From positions 40,872,759 through 40,936,758 of the forward strand of contig NC_087063.1 in assembly GCF_963678635.1 (NCBI RefSeq): a stretch of DNA of 64,000 nucleotides, in the 5' to 3' direction. A program made the position numbers and the translations under genes. Each line of letters starts with the position of its first letter. The stretch's first letter is position 1. Of the stretch, positions 10,785 to 24,060 are shown in pieces. The notes beneath the pieces are model-generated. The model saw only the letters and a list, made by a program, of their open reading frames with translations. It did not search any database and was not told where the DNA came from. Source of the DNA: Symsagittifera roscoffensis (taxonomy: Eukaryota > Xenacoelomorpha > Acoela > Convolutidae).

Positions 10785-11163
10785 TGGAACTAGATCTAAA
10801 CTAGTATTTATCATTGGTTATTATCATGATATTTTATTTCTATAAAATTTTAAGTACTAACCAATCATTCTCCATCAAACTAGTAACCTATTTATTTGTA
10901 AAGTGTTGAAACCACTTGTAGTTTCAACACCAGAACAATTTAAATTAAACTTAGAATACAGTTGTTCTCATTCTGGAACTAACTCGCGTAAACCGATGTA
11001 CACTAGATCTTTTGAGACTAGGAGATATAAGAGTAAGATTAAGATCGGTATTAGACTAAGAAGTTGCACGAATCTATCCGGCCGAAAATAGGATAGCGTG
11101 AGGAGCAGACGGTGTACACTATCTGAAACTACTCAATGAGTACAGTACAAGTTAAATTACTCA
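10785..11163 (+). repeat. 5' LTR of the inner element
   Basis: Starts TGGAACTAGATC and ends TTACTCA, matching 43572-43948 along its length with roughly nine in ten positions identical by eye. A TATAAA box is at 10841-10846. The last bases AAATTACTCA match ACATAACTCA in the 3' copy, which fixes the right end two bases before the primer-binding site. Confidence 0.82.
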
Positions 11164-11165
11164 TC

Positions 11166-11183
11166 TGGTGCGACCAAAAGTCT
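11166..11183 (+). promoter_or_regulatory. primer-binding site of the inner element
   Basis: TGGTGCGACCAAAAGTC starts two bases after the 5' LTR. The TGG start is expected for pairing with the CCA end of a tRNA primer. I cannot assign the tRNA without the host tRNA set. Confidence 0.6.
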
Positions 11184-12904
11184 CGAACAGACCTTAACTA
11201 ATAAGAGTTAGACAAAAATTAGATTAGAATTAGACAAATACACCATTTCATAAAAATGTTATTTGATAAGAACTTAATAGATATGTCTCTACGTTTCAAT
11301 AAATCAGATCCAATATTCCGAACAATACGAGAACTACCCGGTATGGGAAGAAGACGGCAAACAAGAAACGACATACGACCAGGAAGAACTCTAATAATCG
11401 ATTTCATGATAGTACGACAAAAACGAGATCAAACTTTTGTATTTAGAAAACTTCCAGCAGTAAATTTAAATTTTCATTTACTGACATAATGTTTGAAGAA
11501 TTATCTTCAAAAAACTTTAATGGCGCTAAACCTATTAATTGTACAATAACGACTGATAAAAACAACACTTGTCGTTTTCCTTATATCAGCTGTTATTCTA
11601 TAACATCTTGAAAAAATATTTTTTGAATATAAAAATACAACAATTAGTTAGTATAAATCATAAATTGTTAACATATATAATTCATAAATTATAAATAATT
11701 CATCTCATCATCCCAGCTTTATCACCTAAAACATAACAGCAAATTTCAAAAACTAACAATCATCAAAACAAAAACTCTCTAATTTTTAACTATCAAGGCT
11801 TATCCTTGCTTTCACTTGAATTAATTCCATTTAAATAACAGATCATCAAGGCTTCCCTTGGATCTTTAAATTAATTTCAATCTAAATTTTCATATTTCTA
11901 AATATTTAAATCTCTGATCATCAAGGTCTATCCTTGGATCAAATAGAACAATTTTGATCTCCCCCTTCTAAATTAATCAGTGTCTAACGACCTCAAACGT
12001 CGATTCAATACCCAACCCTTATCAAAGACCCAGAATTAACAGAAATTTTTCAACAAACTAACCATTATAATTAAGATAAACAGTGAAGAACTTCGGTTAC
12101 TCATCCTTCACTTGATCCCCTTCCTCTTAGATGACCCATGCTGAAACACTTAAACTTAGTAAGTCATAAAATAGTGTCTAATGAACTACTTGCGCTCTAA
12201 TTATACCTGAACCTTGTGGATCGATTTACTATTCTCCAACCCTTGATGACAAATCACAACCCCTAAGTAAGATTAGGTGGGTCAATCTTAGCTTAGAATT
12301 AGTCACGAGAAAGTACAAATTATTCTTCGGATTCGATATACGCTTTTTTCTCCAACCCAAATATATGGCCCAAGTTGAGCTAACCACAAAAAATTGTAGG
12401 AACTAACAGTTTAAGGCATAAAAATCACTAATCCAGATTTGGCATCCATCATCCTAAACCTTATGTCAAGAGACAATTTAGGAAACAAACAAACAATCAT
12501 AATACACAATTGTTTAATTAACGACGACAACTTCGACCTCGTTATCACACCGCACAGATAACCAGTAGGATATATACGAACAAAAATACAGACACTAAGA
12601 AAGAAAATAAATAACAAACAAAAACAATTTATTAGGAAAAGATTTTCAAAACGAAGAAACGCAGTCTCAGAATCAGAAACAACCGCACTACAAGAACTTC
12701 AAAATTTAAAAGACTCAATAAACAAAAATCACCATATTGACGATCAACAATATTTCACTGATTCAGAAACCACTTCACAAGCATCAATAAAAGGTAAACG
12801 TAAAATAAAAAAATTGTTACAGAATTAAACCAATACGTTTGTATAATTTGAATAAACCAAAAGACACATTGAAAATTACACACTCACAGTAATACAACAC
12901 AAAA
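11184..12904 (+). other. leader of the inner element with three short CAAGG hairpins
   Basis: No convincing gene is seen. A 77-residue frame at 11256-11489 (Met/Arg-rich) matches nothing I know. Three short inverted repeats of the form CAAGG(N4-5)CCTTG are spaced 50-75 bases apart at 11794-11808, 11847-11860 and 11922-11936. The position before gag is where retroelements carry packaging or dimerisation signals; that role is inference. Confidence 0.5.
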
Positions 12905-13912
12905 ATGACTCAAAATGAAGATAACCTCGAAAATTCAGTACTTCCAATTTTAATATCCCCATTAACTGAACCTCGAGGACAGACAGAATTTTTTCAAAAT
13001 CTAACTGCAAACTTATTCGAAAAAGGAGAAAGTCCATGCACAAAAAAATTTCCCGATGTAAAAATTAAAAGACAACTTCTTGACCACTATCTCAAAAGTA
13101 TGTGTAGTCTCACATCACAATATGGAATCCACACATTAGAGATTAGATCACCAAATGCATTTCATGACAGATATCTCATCCAAACTGATGATGTAGATAT
13201 TGAATTTTCAAAAGTCTTTACACAATACATCAAAAGCAAACAACACCAAAACTCACAAAGAGCAAACTCGATATTTACAAATCATGCATTCTCACTTATC
13301 TATAGCTATTTATCTATATTTGAACTAAATGAACCTCAAGGCGATTCACCTACTCAAATATCTCGACATACAATTGTACGACATGAAATACACATATTTT
13401 CCAAATTTTTAAACGCAATCCGAGAAGATCTATCGAGAAATGAAATAACACAACACGTTAAACACGATTTACAAAAAATTTTAGCATGGTTTATTGTCGA
13501 TTATTTTAGTCACAACCTTGATATTATTGAACAAGCAAGAAAAAATTTTCGACTACAAAATACAGATGATGAAACTGTATTAGCAGAACAATCAGACTAT
13601 GTTTGGGACCCTGAATGGTCTCATGAATCATTTATTAACATCCCAACAGATATATCAAGTCAAGCAATTCACACAATTTCTATTCACAAGGATTATGTTA
13701 GAGTATATCCAGTTGCAGTTGACGCAACACCTTTTAATTATAATTCATTCTTCCCTGAAAGAACAGGAAATAATAGTTTAAATTCTAAATTTATAAATAA
13801 TGATAACTTGAATGGAACAAAAAATCTAACACAGCAAGATATACAAACCCCATCACCTTTTGTAAACAAAGAAATTGTTGAAACAATAACAACAACAGAA
13901 GCACAACGATAA
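12905..13912 (+). CDS. gag, N-terminal part, unit 1 (best-preserved copy)
   Basis: A 335-residue open frame starts at the ATG after the leader. It is rich in Asn, Gln, Ile and Thr and encodes an alpha-helical N-terminal region I cannot assign to a domain, followed by a low-complexity end. The partial copies at 18521-19200 and 27991-28610 align over the second half. In this copy the frame ends at TAA 13910-13912 where units 2 and 3 read through (CGATAATTT against CGAAGCATTT), so the stop is a lesion. It would be the structural protein forming the particle. Units 2 and 3 begin inside this gene, so only unit 1 keeps the start codon. Confidence 0.6.
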   Translation: MTQNEDNLENSVLPILISPLTEPRGQTEFFQNLTANLFEKGESPCTKKFPDVKIKRQLLDHYLKSMCSLTSQYGIHTLEIRSPNAFHDRYLIQTDDVDIEFSKVFTQYIKSKQHQNSQRANSIFTNHAFSLIYSYLSIFELNEPQGDSPTQISRHTIVRHEIHIFSKFLNAIREDLSRNEITQHVKHDLQKILAWFIVDYFSHNLDIIEQARKNFRLQNTDDETVLAEQSDYVWDPEWSHESFINIPTDISSQAIHTISIHKDYVRVYPVAVDATPFNYNSFFPERTGNNSLNSKFINNDNLNGTKNLTQQDIQTPSPFVNKEIVETITTTEAQR

Positions 13913-14695
13913 TTTCACCTATTCAGTCAATATTTACAAATCCAAAATTAAAAAATCCAACAATACAACAAACAATCATACAATCAACAGTAAAACCCTC
14001 TGTTGCACAACAATATTCAAACATGGATTACCAAACGTTTTGACCAGTAACAAAACCAACTTAAAAACAGCAAACACCGCAAAGAAATAAATTTGCAGAA
14101 CAAAATTACAAATATGTAAATGGACCAAAAACAACAAAACCTAAAAAAAATACTCAAAAATTTGCACAAAGTCAAAAAATACCACAACCGACTTGAAACA
14201 CAGGAAATTTTTATGATCAACCACAATCCTCACAGGAACAAAACGGAAATTACCCAATTTTTTAACAAAATAAAAATCATACAAAGAAATATAATACCAA
14301 AAATCAACCTCGTTATTATGCACAAAATTACTTTCCATCAGATGATGAAGAATACTATAACCAAAATAATCAACAATTTTACTCCAACCAAAGAATTCGT
14401 TCTTACAGTATTGAGCAACCAGATATTTTTGAACCATCAACACGAAATGAACAAATACGACAACCTAGAAACAACCCAACAACACACAGAAATTTTCAAC
14501 AACAAAATCCAATCAACACACAATCAATCAAACCAACTCAAATGCAAAAGGCAATCCCACTGCCATATTATTTACAACAATACGAAATAACAAAAAGCCA
14601 ACTAACAAATTTTTCTCAAATGCCACATGTCGCAGAATCACTACAAATGACTATGAATCCATACCTAAAGGGTGGATCATCAATAACAGGAATAG
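13913..14695 (+). pseudogene. gag middle region, unit 1, with large deletion
   Basis: The sequence aligns with 19200-19995 and 28600-29390 but needs frame changes. At about 14691 it jumps from ..GGATCATCAATAAC directly to AGGAATAGAAATTATCC. This skips about 1.1 kb present in units 2 and 3 (about 19990-21130) that encodes the retrotransposon-gag domain and zinc knuckle. Confidence 0.65.
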
Positions 14696-15160
14696 AAATT
14701 ATCCAAACAATCGATCTAGCAACTCTTCATACATTCGATATAGAAATTATTCCAACGATAGGAATAGAAACTATTCAAACAATTGAAATCCTAGATATCA
14801 AAATAATCGATCACGCGATTATTCTAACAACAGATCAAAATATAATAGTTATCAAAACAGATCACGCGAAAATTCACAGAACAGAAGTTCAAGCTATAAC
14901 AATAGACAAAGGAATTACTCTCAATCACTACATAGGAATAACACACATTATCAAAATTCACCACAAAATTATAGGAGTAGTACCCCTAAACATCAAAGAC
15001 AAATAAATCAAGTACAATCAACTGAAGAAACTCAACCAGACCCACCTGGTATTGAAAACAATGAAAACACAGAATTGCAATTAAATCACATAAAATTGCG
15101 AGTCCACAGACAGCGAAAGTCACTTAGAAAACACAATTTCGATTAATATGATAAACGTTG
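14696..15160 (+). pseudogene. basic Arg/Ser/Asn-rich nucleocapsid tail, unit 1
   Basis: Aligns with 21130-21560 in unit 2 and 30500-30940 in unit 3. In the ancestral frame it codes for short RS, RN and RD repeats typical of an RNA-binding nucleocapsid tail. The frame open in this copy (14542-15006) is a shifted one and gives an Ile/Thr-rich translation that should not be taken as real. Confidence 0.55.
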
Positions 15161-15840
15161 AAAATGACTATGAACTTATTTTATATGAACAACCGATATA
15201 TACCAGTATCAAATAGCACAACAAAAGAAAAAATAGAAAAAATAGTAGAAGAAATTAAAGAAGAAAAACTCACAGAATGCTCTAGCACAAATAACAATTA
15301 TCAGAACATACCTAAAGAACCACAGGTACAAAAGGAAACTATATGGACAATCCCACTTCTTTTAGAAAGTCCAAAATCCAAACAATTGCAAACACCGGGC
15401 CTTGAAATAGATTTTCTAATAGGTTCTGGAGCAGAATCAAATATTATAAACATCCCCACTTGGAATGAAATAAGAATTTTTCACCCAAAATTAGTACCTT
15501 TCAAATTAACTAGCATACTAGCAACCGCACAAGGGTCAACCTTTAGAAGTTATTGAAAAATCCAATTTTACCTTGTCCCCACTCGAACAATGGAACAAAA
15601 CAAACTCATGAGCAAACCATTCAAGCAAACTTCCACATCACTGATATAAAAGATAATATCATTGGAATTCCATTTATACCATTTAAGTATATACCAACAA
15701 AAAATTACCTATTTAGTAGAATTCATATAAAAGATAAATACACAAAAATGAAAAACACAGCTTCGACATTTTTTCGAAGAATAAACAAACAACCACCAAT
15801 TTTCTCTAAATTTTACTCCATATACAATCAAGAATGAAAA
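15158..15840 (+). pseudogene. aspartic protease region, unit 1, active site altered
   Basis: The frame 15158-15556 contains LEIDFLIGSGAESNI, where the expected active-site Asp-Ser-Gly is Gly-Ser-Gly. Units 2 and 3 carry Asp-Ser-Glu at the same place. The next segment (15553-15837) follows after a stop. The protease would cleave Gag-Pol; with the Asp lost this copy cannot be catalytic. Confidence 0.65.
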
Positions 15841-16990
15841 CACCTGAAACCACTATCAGGAAATGTGTATAACTTTTCAATCAAACAAGTTCACTAATAT
15901 GATAAAGAACAAAATAACAACATCTATTTATGTTTGACTATGAATTCAGACCAATTCATAAATTTTTCCGAGTAACAATTTCATCTATCAAATCATGAAA
16001 GAATCGAACTCCGATATGATCTCTTTGTACATCTATAAAAATTCTCCATATAAAATAACCTTACCTCTAGGACTCTTAGGTTAATGTGAAACTAACGCAA
16101 CAATTTCCCCCACAAAAGAAGTAGCGTATAGAATAAACAATATTTTACAACTATTAGATATATGTCAATCAACAATCCTTGACAAAGAATTGTCAAATAA
16201 TAATATTTTAAGCAATGAAAAACGAAATACCGATTAATTCATAAAGACACCCTATTTTAAACCGACATTCCAAATATCAAAATACACGAAAGAACAACAA
16301 AAATTTCTAACAATGTTCAATTTTCAACACACTCAGATAACACAAAAAGAATTCGAACAATTAGCTGACCTATAATTAAGATACGCAAAAGTTTACGCAA
16401 CATCAAATTTTGATGTTGGAAAAGTAAATTCACCATTACATTTACCCCTAAAACGTGACTTAGTTTTCAGAAAACGACGAGCAAGTAAAGTCCCAATTCA
16501 CCTGCAAAGGAAAAGTTAACCAATTAATTGGAATACAAGAACAATATGAAATAATCTCTCCAGTAAATAAAGAGGAACAGCCAGAAAGTAACACATTCAT
16601 AAACCCCGTTATCGTTTTAGCAAAAAGGGAATCATTAAAAATCGTTCATGATGCAAGATATCTAAATGTAATTGGCTTATTGAACCCATTCAAGTAATTC
16701 TCACAAAAATAAACGGTAAATATTTCACAACAGCAGACATGAATAGTGCATCTAATCAAATGCCACTAAATGAACAATCAAGACGATTAACACAGTTCGT
16801 TATTGGAACTCAACAATACGAATTCAACAGACTATTCTATGGAATTTCTATAGGACGAGCAGCATTTTCAGCATTTATGAGTAAAATTTTCAGACCACTA
16901 ATACTCAATAAAAATGAAATCACTTATTTGGACGATGTTTTTATGCAATCACAAACAAAAAACGAAATGTTCATTGTCTTAGAAATTGTC
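15841..16990 (+). pseudogene. reverse transcriptase, unit 1, truncated after the YLDD motif
   Basis: Fingers and palm are recognisable. The segment 16739-17017 has the NSASNQMPLNEQSRRL palm segment and ITYLDDVFMQS with the two catalytic Asp. At about 16990 the sequence jumps into the integrase zinc-binding region (GCTTTTCATACC), deleting the RT thumb, RNase H and the linker that units 2 and 3 retain. Several stops lie upstream. Confidence 0.75.
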
Positions 16991-18520
16991 TTACAGCTTT
17001 TCATACCTACACACTAAAGGACACTCAGGAGCAGAAAAAACATACTCAAACATTATACAAAATTTTTGTTTCCAAATGCTCCAATTTGGATAAAAGTATT
17101 ATGCAACGATTGCATAACATGTCAATTAAACAAACCATACCCAAACCACAAACAAATTGCTGAAAAACAAGATTTTAAGGCACAAAGTTTATTTTTTAAT
17201 CTTAGAGTTTCTTGTGATACAAAGAACCAATATTACCATCCTTAGAAGGAAACTCATATACAATGGTAATAGTAGATCCATTTACAAACTACGTAGCACT
17301 TAACCCAGTACCTCATTGTAACGCTCGTTATGCATATACAACACTTTAGTAACACTGGATAGCAAAATCCCGAAATCCGAAATCCTTGTCACAGTCAATG
17401 GCACTGAATTTATAAACAACGAAATTATTACACTATGCCACTTTTATAACATTAAACACAAACCACGTACATCTCACGCACCTTGGACTAATGGATTAGT
17501 CAAAGGCATGAACCGTTCACTACAAGAATACCTTAGATATATCATTAATGGAAATGACACACGATATACTGAATGGTCAACAGATGTAAAACTATTCCCA
17601 CTATCTTATAATTCACAATTATCAACAACCATAGGACTATCACCCTACGAAATGGGTTTCAACCAGAAACTACGGAAACCGATAATGTTCACAGCAAACT
17701 CTTCAAAAAATGCACAAGGTTATTGCCAACCCACTAAAGAATCAATAAGTTACAATCTACCACTACATACCCACGATGAAGATCATTTTCATTATCTACA
17801 AACTTTAAAATTAGCTTCCAGTACACACACCGAATGGATTTTAAACAGAGACAAAAAACCAAAAAACACAAAGAAACTTACCAGAAAGTAACAAAAAAAT
17901 ATTACAAAGACAAAATAATAATTCTCAAATAAATTCCAGATTTACCCCAGCTACAAACTTAAAAATAGGAACATATGTTTAATTCCGAATTTTACAACAC
18001 AAAAAGGAATTTCAAAAAAATTACAACCACTCAGAAAATGACCGTATCAAATAATTGATAAACCCATTGATGTAACATAGAAACTTGCAGACTTAAGCAA
18101 AAAAGAAATCGTTCAACATCGAAACAATCTTTTACATTATTACCCGAAAGAGTACGCACACCCAGAACTTACTCAATTATACTCTTTTACAGGACTTAAA
18201 GTTATTCAAAATAGCTCAGAGCAAAACCAAAATCAAAGCACTGATATGCAGCCCATTCAAACAATTAGATAAAAAAGACAAAGAACTTCCCAAACATATA
18301 TCAAAAAACGTAAACAACAAAAAATACCTCACACAGAGAGAAAAAAATCAAAAATTAGGAGAAAAAATTATACCCTCAAATCAAAAAGAAAAATTTCCAC
18401 ACAGACAATCATTGCGACTCCGTAATCGGCCACGAAAAGATTACAAAACAGTCATCCCACAATCTAAAATATTTAAGAAAGTTGAATTTCAAAAACCACC
18501 TTAATTTAATTAACACTTTC
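16991..18520 (+). pseudogene. integrase and Pol C-terminus, unit 1
   Basis: The zinc-binding CNDC..C region lies near 17100, the core around 17390-17520, and the open piece 17508-17891 covers the catalytic-Glu helix flank onwards (from MNRSLQEYL). The second catalytic Asp is changed: the codon before AATGGCACT is GTC (Val), whereas unit 3 has GAC (Asp). The C-terminal basic tail runs to about 18504, just before the unit 1/unit 2 junction at 18520. Confidence 0.7.
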
Positions 18521-20800
18521 AAAATTCTTTACACAATACATCAAAAGCATACAACTAAACTCACAAAGAGCAAACTCGATATTTACAAATGATGTTTTTT
18601 TACTTATCTATAGCTATTTATCTATATTAGAACTAAATGAACCTCAAGGCGATTCACATCTTGACATTTAACTGTACGACAGGAAATACAAATATATTCA
18701 AAGTTTTTAAACGCAATCTGAGAAGATCTATCAAGAAATGAAATAACACAACTTGTTAAACACGATTTACAAAAACTCTTAGCATGGTTTATAATCGATT
18801 ATTTGAGTCACAACCTTGATCTTATTGAACAAGCAAGAAAAAATTATTGACCACAAAATACAGATGATGAAACTGTATTAGCAGAACAATCAAATTATGT
18901 TTGTGACCCTGAATGGTCTCATGAATCATTTATTAACATCCCAACAGATAGATCAAGTCAAGCAATTAACACAATCTCTATTCACAAAGATTATGTTAGA
19001 GTATATCCACTTACAGTTGACGCAACACCTTTAAATTATAATTCATTCTTCCCTGAAAAAACAGGAAATAAAAGTTTAAATTCTAATTTTATAAATAATG
19101 ATATTTTGAATGGAACAAGAAATCTAACACAGCAAGATATACAAACCCCATCACATTTTGTAAACGAAGAAATTGTTGAAACAATAAGAACAACAGAAGC
19201 ACAACGAAGCATTTCACCTATTCAGTCAAATTTCACAACTCCAAAATTAAAAAATCCAACGTTACAACAAACAATCATACAATCAACAGTAAAACCCTCT
19301 GTTGCACAAAAAAATTCAAACATGGATTACCAAACGTTTTGACCAGTAACCAAACCATCTTACAAACAACAAACATCGCAAAAAAATAACTTTGCAGAAC
19401 ATAATTACAAAATGTAATTGGACCAAAAACAACAAAACCTAAAACAAATACTCAAATATTTGCACAAAGTCAAAATATACCACAACCGACTTCCTACACA
19501 GTAAACTTTCATGATCAACCACGATCCTCACAAGAACAAAACGGAAATTACCCAATTTTTTAACAAAATAAAAATCATACCAATAAATATAATACCAAAA
19601 ATCAACCTCATTATTATGCACAAAATTTTTTTCCATCAGATGCTGAAAAATACTATATCCAAAATAACCAATAATTTTACTCCAACTAAAGACTTCGTTC
19701 TTACAGTATTGAGCAACCAGATATTTTTGAACCATACACACGAAATGAACAAATACGACAACCTAGAAATAACCCAACATCACACAACAAAAAATTTTAA
19801 CAACAAAATCCAGTCAACACACAATCATACCAACCAACTCAAATGCAAAACGCAATCCCACTGCCATATTATTTACAACAATACGAAATAACAAAAAGCC
19901 AACTAACGAAATTCTCTCAAATGCCACATGCCGCAGAATCACTACAAATGACTATGAATCCATACCTAAAGGGTGGATCATCAATAACATCAAATAAACC
20001 ACTAATTGTATTCACAAGCACAGATCCCGAATACTCTGTAGAAGATTACCTAAATGCAATCACAGCAAACCTAGTTTTAAATATAGGACCTGAACAAGTA
20101 AACACGCCACTTCATCAAAATTGGATACAAAGACGCACAGCTTCAATCCAAACAACACATGATGGCGCAGCACAAAAATGAATTTCATTTTAACCTATAG
20201 AGAGAAAATCAAATTGCTATAGAAAGAAAATCAGATTGGAAAAGATTCACACAAGAATTCTCAAAAATGTATGATTCAGAAAGAAACAAACAATATCAAA
20301 GAGTTTTATCCAATGATATTCGTAGACTATCAAATGAAACAGTTAAACCACTTGCAGTAAGAATGGAAACACTAGTCCGAAAAGCATACTCACTCAATGC
20401 TCATGATTACAAAATTACAAAGATAACAGAAATATTAATGATGACTCCTCAATTGCGAAAAATAGCAAAAAAAAAAGAGAGCATCAAATCCTTCCTCAAT
20501 CCGAGAACCAGATTTAGACTTCAAAAAACTAGTAGATGAACTAGAACAAGCAGAGATCACTATGAAATTAGAAGAAACCGAAAACTTAAAACAAAATTAA
20601 GTAAACAACATCCAAACCACTACTTCACACATTAACAATATCAAAGACTCTGATACTGATTTATCCGAAAAAATCACTGAAATTTTGAACACCTACGAGA
20701 AAAATCCAATTTTTAAAGGCAAACCATCTTTCCAAAAATGGTGTAATTATTGTTGCGGATACGGACACAGCATTGCTGAATAAAGACAAAAACAACAAGA
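18521..20800 (+). pseudogene. gag, unit 2, lacking the start
   Basis: The unit starts abruptly inside gag (matching 13208 onward) directly after the pol end of unit 1. Open pieces at 19106-19342, 19843-20181 and 20267-20539 align with unit 3. The retrotransposon-gag domain spans about 19990-20550. A TGA at 20179-20181 in place of Trp and a TAA at 20781-20783 in place of the last Cys of the CNYC..GYGHSIAE zinc knuckle are also present in unit 3. Confidence 0.7.
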
Positions 20801-21600
20801 TAAACAAAATAAACCACAAAAATAAAGAGAACCTAAAAAATCTTTTCATCAATACATGAAAAAAGATCAAAATTTACCCAACAAAAACATTCATAGTAAT
20901 AATAGTTCAGGCAAACCACTTCCAAATAACTCAAATAACTCTAGACAGCAATCACCCTATAATACAAATTATAGAGGACGATCACCATACCAAAGAAATT
21001 CATGAAATTTCTCACAAAACAGGTATAGTCGATCACATAGTCGAAGTAGTCAATATCGAAATAACTATTCAAGATCAAATTCATATCAACCTCAATTTTC
21101 ATTTAATACCAGTTCCCGTTCCAATTCTAGGAATAGAAATTATCCAAACAATCGATCTAGCAACTCTTCATACATTCGATATAGAAATTATTCCAACGAT
21201 AGGAATAGAAACTATTCAAACAATTGAAATCCTAGATATCAAAATAATCGATCACGCGATTATTCTAACAACAGATCAAAATACAATAGTTATCAAAATA
21301 GATCACGCGACAATTCACAGAACAGAAGTTCAAGCTATAACAATAGACAAAAGAACTACTCTCAATCACTACATAGGAATAACACACATTATCAAAATTC
21401 ACCACAAAATTATAGGAGTAGTACACCTAAACATCAAAGACAAATAAATCAAGTACAATCAACTGAAGAAACTCAACCAGACCCACCTGGTATTGAAAAC
21501 AACGAAAGCACAGAATTGCAATTAAATCACATAAAATTGCGAGTCCACAGACAGCGAAAGTGACTTAGAAAACACAATTTCGATTAATATGATAAACGTT
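20801..21600 (+). pseudogene. RS/RN-rich nucleocapsid tail, unit 2
   Basis: In the ancestral frame the segment encodes repeated RS, RN, SR and YN dipeptides (for example RYSRSHSRSS near 21025), then a PPGIE stretch. This is a strongly basic, disordered RNA-binding type of sequence. TGA codons at 21003-21005 and about 21225 replace Trp and are shared with unit 3. Confidence 0.6.
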
Positions 21601-21689
21601 GAAATGGACCATGAACCTATTATATATGAACAAACGATATATTCTCACATACATCAAAAAACCATGACCAATTTTTTTTGAACTATCAT

Positions 21690-22330
21690 ACAAGACCAGT
21701 ATCAAATAGCACAACAAAAGAAAAATAGAAAAAATAGTAGAAGAAATAAAAGAAGGAAAACCCACTGAATGCTCTAGCACAAATAACAATTATCAAAACT
21801 TACCTGAAGAACCACAGGTACAAAAGGAAAACATATGGACAATCCCACTTCTTTTAGAAAGTCCAAAATCCAAACGAATGCAGACACCGGACCTTGAAAT
21901 AGATTTTCTAATAGATTCTGAAGCACAATCAAATATTATAAACATCCCCACTTGGAATGAAATAAGAATTTTACACACAAAATTATACCCTTCAAATTAA
22001 CTAGCAGACAAGCAACCGCACAAGGATCAACTTTTAGAAATTATTGAAAAATCCAATTTTTCCTTGTCCCCACTCGAACAATGGAACAAAATAAACTCAT
22101 GAGCAAACCATTTAAGCAAACTTCCACATCACTGATATTAAACATAATATCATTGGAAGTCCATTTATACCATTTAAATATATACCAACAAAAATATCCT
22201 AAATAGTAGAATTCATATAAAAGATAAATACACAATAATGAAAAACCTAGCTTTGACATGTTTTCAAAGAAAAAACAACCAACCACCATTTTTCTCTAAA
22301 TTTTACTCCATATACAATCAAGAACGAAAA
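21690..22330 (+). pseudogene. aspartic protease region, unit 2, active site altered
   Basis: LEIDFLIDSEAQSNI at about 21892-21936 shows Asp-Ser-Glu where Asp-Ser-Gly is expected. The frame is broken further on. The same Gly-to-Glu change is in unit 3. Confidence 0.65.
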
Positions 22331-22559
22331 CACCTGAAACCACTATCAGGAAATGTGTATAACTTTTCAATCAAACAAGTTCACTTATATGATAAAGAAC
22401 AAAATAACAACATCTATTTATGTTTGACCATGAATTCAGACCAATTCATAAATTATCGGGGTAACAATTTCATCTATCAAATACATGAAAGACTCGAACT
22501 CCGATATGATCTCTTTGTACATCTCTAACAATTCTCCGTATAAAATAACCTTACCTCTA

Positions 22560-23620
22560 GGACTCTTAGGTTAATGTGAAACTAGCGCAACAATTTCCCC
22601 CACAAAAGAAGTAGCGTATAGAATAAACAATACTTTACAACTATTAGATATATGTCAATCAACAATCCTTGATGAAGAACTGTCAAATAAAATTATTTTA
22701 AGCAATGAAAAATGAAATACCGATTATTTCATAAAGACACCCTATTTTAAACTGACATTCCAAACATCAAAAAACACGGAAGAACAACAAAAATTTCTAA
22801 CAATGTTTACTTTTCAACACTCTCAGATAACACAAAAAGAATTCGAACAATTAGCTGACTTATAATTAAGATACCCAAAAGTTTACGCAACATCAAAATT
22901 CACCATTACCTTTACCTCTAAAACGTGACGCAATTTTCAGAAAACGACGAGCAAGTAAAGTCCCAATTCACCTGCAAAGAAAAAGTTAACCAATTACTTG
23001 AAATACTAGAACAATATGAAATCATCTCTCCAGTAAATAAAGAGGAACAGTCAGAAAGCAACACATTCTTAAACCGCGTCATCATTTTAGCAAAAGGGGA
23101 ATCATTAAAAATCGTTCTTGATGCAATTTAATTGGCCTATTGAACCAATTCAAGTAATTATCACAAAAATAAACGGTAAATATTTCACAACAGCACACAT
23201 GAATAGTGCATATAATCAAATGCCACTAAATGAACAATCAAGACGATTAACACAACTCGTTATTGGAACTCAAAAATACGAATTCAACAGATTATTCTAT
23301 GGATTTTCTATAGGACGAGCAGCATTTTCAGCATTTATAAGTAAAATTTTCAGACCACTAATACTCAATAAAAATGCAATCACTTATTTGGACGATGTTT
23401 TTATGCAATCACAAACAAAAGACGAAATGTTCCTTGTCTTAGAAAAATACCAACAAAAAATACTACAGGAAAATATGAAAGCAGCCCCAGATAAATCTCA
23501 CTTTTTTCTAACACGAGTAAAATTCCTTGGACATATTATAGAAAGAAACACTATAAATTCGTTAAAATCTCAAAATACTCCAACCACCTTCAAATAAAAA
23601 AAAACAAGAAATTCTCGGAA
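22560..23620 (+). pseudogene. reverse transcriptase, unit 2
   Basis: Open pieces 22925-23131 and 23118-23597 include the pre-palm region, the palm A region (KYFTTAHMNSAYNQMPL, where Asp is replaced by His), TRxVIGTQKYEF and the motif C segment ITYLDDVFMQS. A short deletion near 23127 relative to unit 1 (GATGCAATTTAATTG against GATGCAAGATATC..) is shared with unit 3. The catalytic Asp of motif A is lost although YLDD is kept. Confidence 0.75.
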
Positions 23621-24060
23621 TGTTAAACTTCTTAAGTAGATACGTATACAAAATGCAATTATACTTAAGACCATTCTATAACATCCTTAGACAACAAAAT
23701 AATGGACAACAGAACACCAAAAACGCTTTGAAGAAATAAAAACTCTTCTCACTGAACAATTATCAAGCACTATTCCAGATCCCAATCATCCATTCTATGC
23801 CATGTGCGACGCCTCAAATTTTGGCATCGGCGCAGCACTGTTACAATCTCACAATGGAACGTTTAAAATGAACCTCATTTACGCAAACTCTAGGCTATTC
23901 CCACAAGCTGAACTTAGACTCTCTACACTTATGAGAGAATGCAAAGCCATAACATATACAGTCACAGAATATGAGTTCTTGATACTTGGATCTAAACATT
24001 CAACAGTTCTATTTACAGATCATAAACCAATAATCTTTCTTTTTACATAAAAATCAAACC
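23621..24060 (+). pseudogene. RNase H domain, unit 2
   Basis: The frame 23802-24050 contains MCDASNFGIGAALLQS (first Asp), LRLSTLMRECKAI (Glu position) and VLFTDHKPI (third Asp), the RNase H pattern of gypsy-type Pol. It is intact at these residues but terminates at the TAA near 24048. Confidence 0.78.

Noticed and set aside
10785..10814. Reading the outer gag through to an ATG at 10814
   Set aside because: Bases from 10785 belong to the inner LTR; the true 5' part of gag is at 43953-44138.
14017..14443. Hydrophobic minus-strand frames (also 19439-19741, 20661-20870, 28834-29184, 30039-30248, 42526-42801) that look like membrane proteins
   Set aside because: They are the reverse of an A-rich coding strand, which gives Phe/Leu/Val-rich translations by composition. 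They recur only because the gag-pol units are repeated.
14542..15006. A 154-residue Ile/Thr-rich frame in unit 1
   Set aside because: It is the RS/RN-rich nucleocapsid region read in a shifted frame after the 1.1-kb deletion; units 2 and 3 show the ancestral frame.
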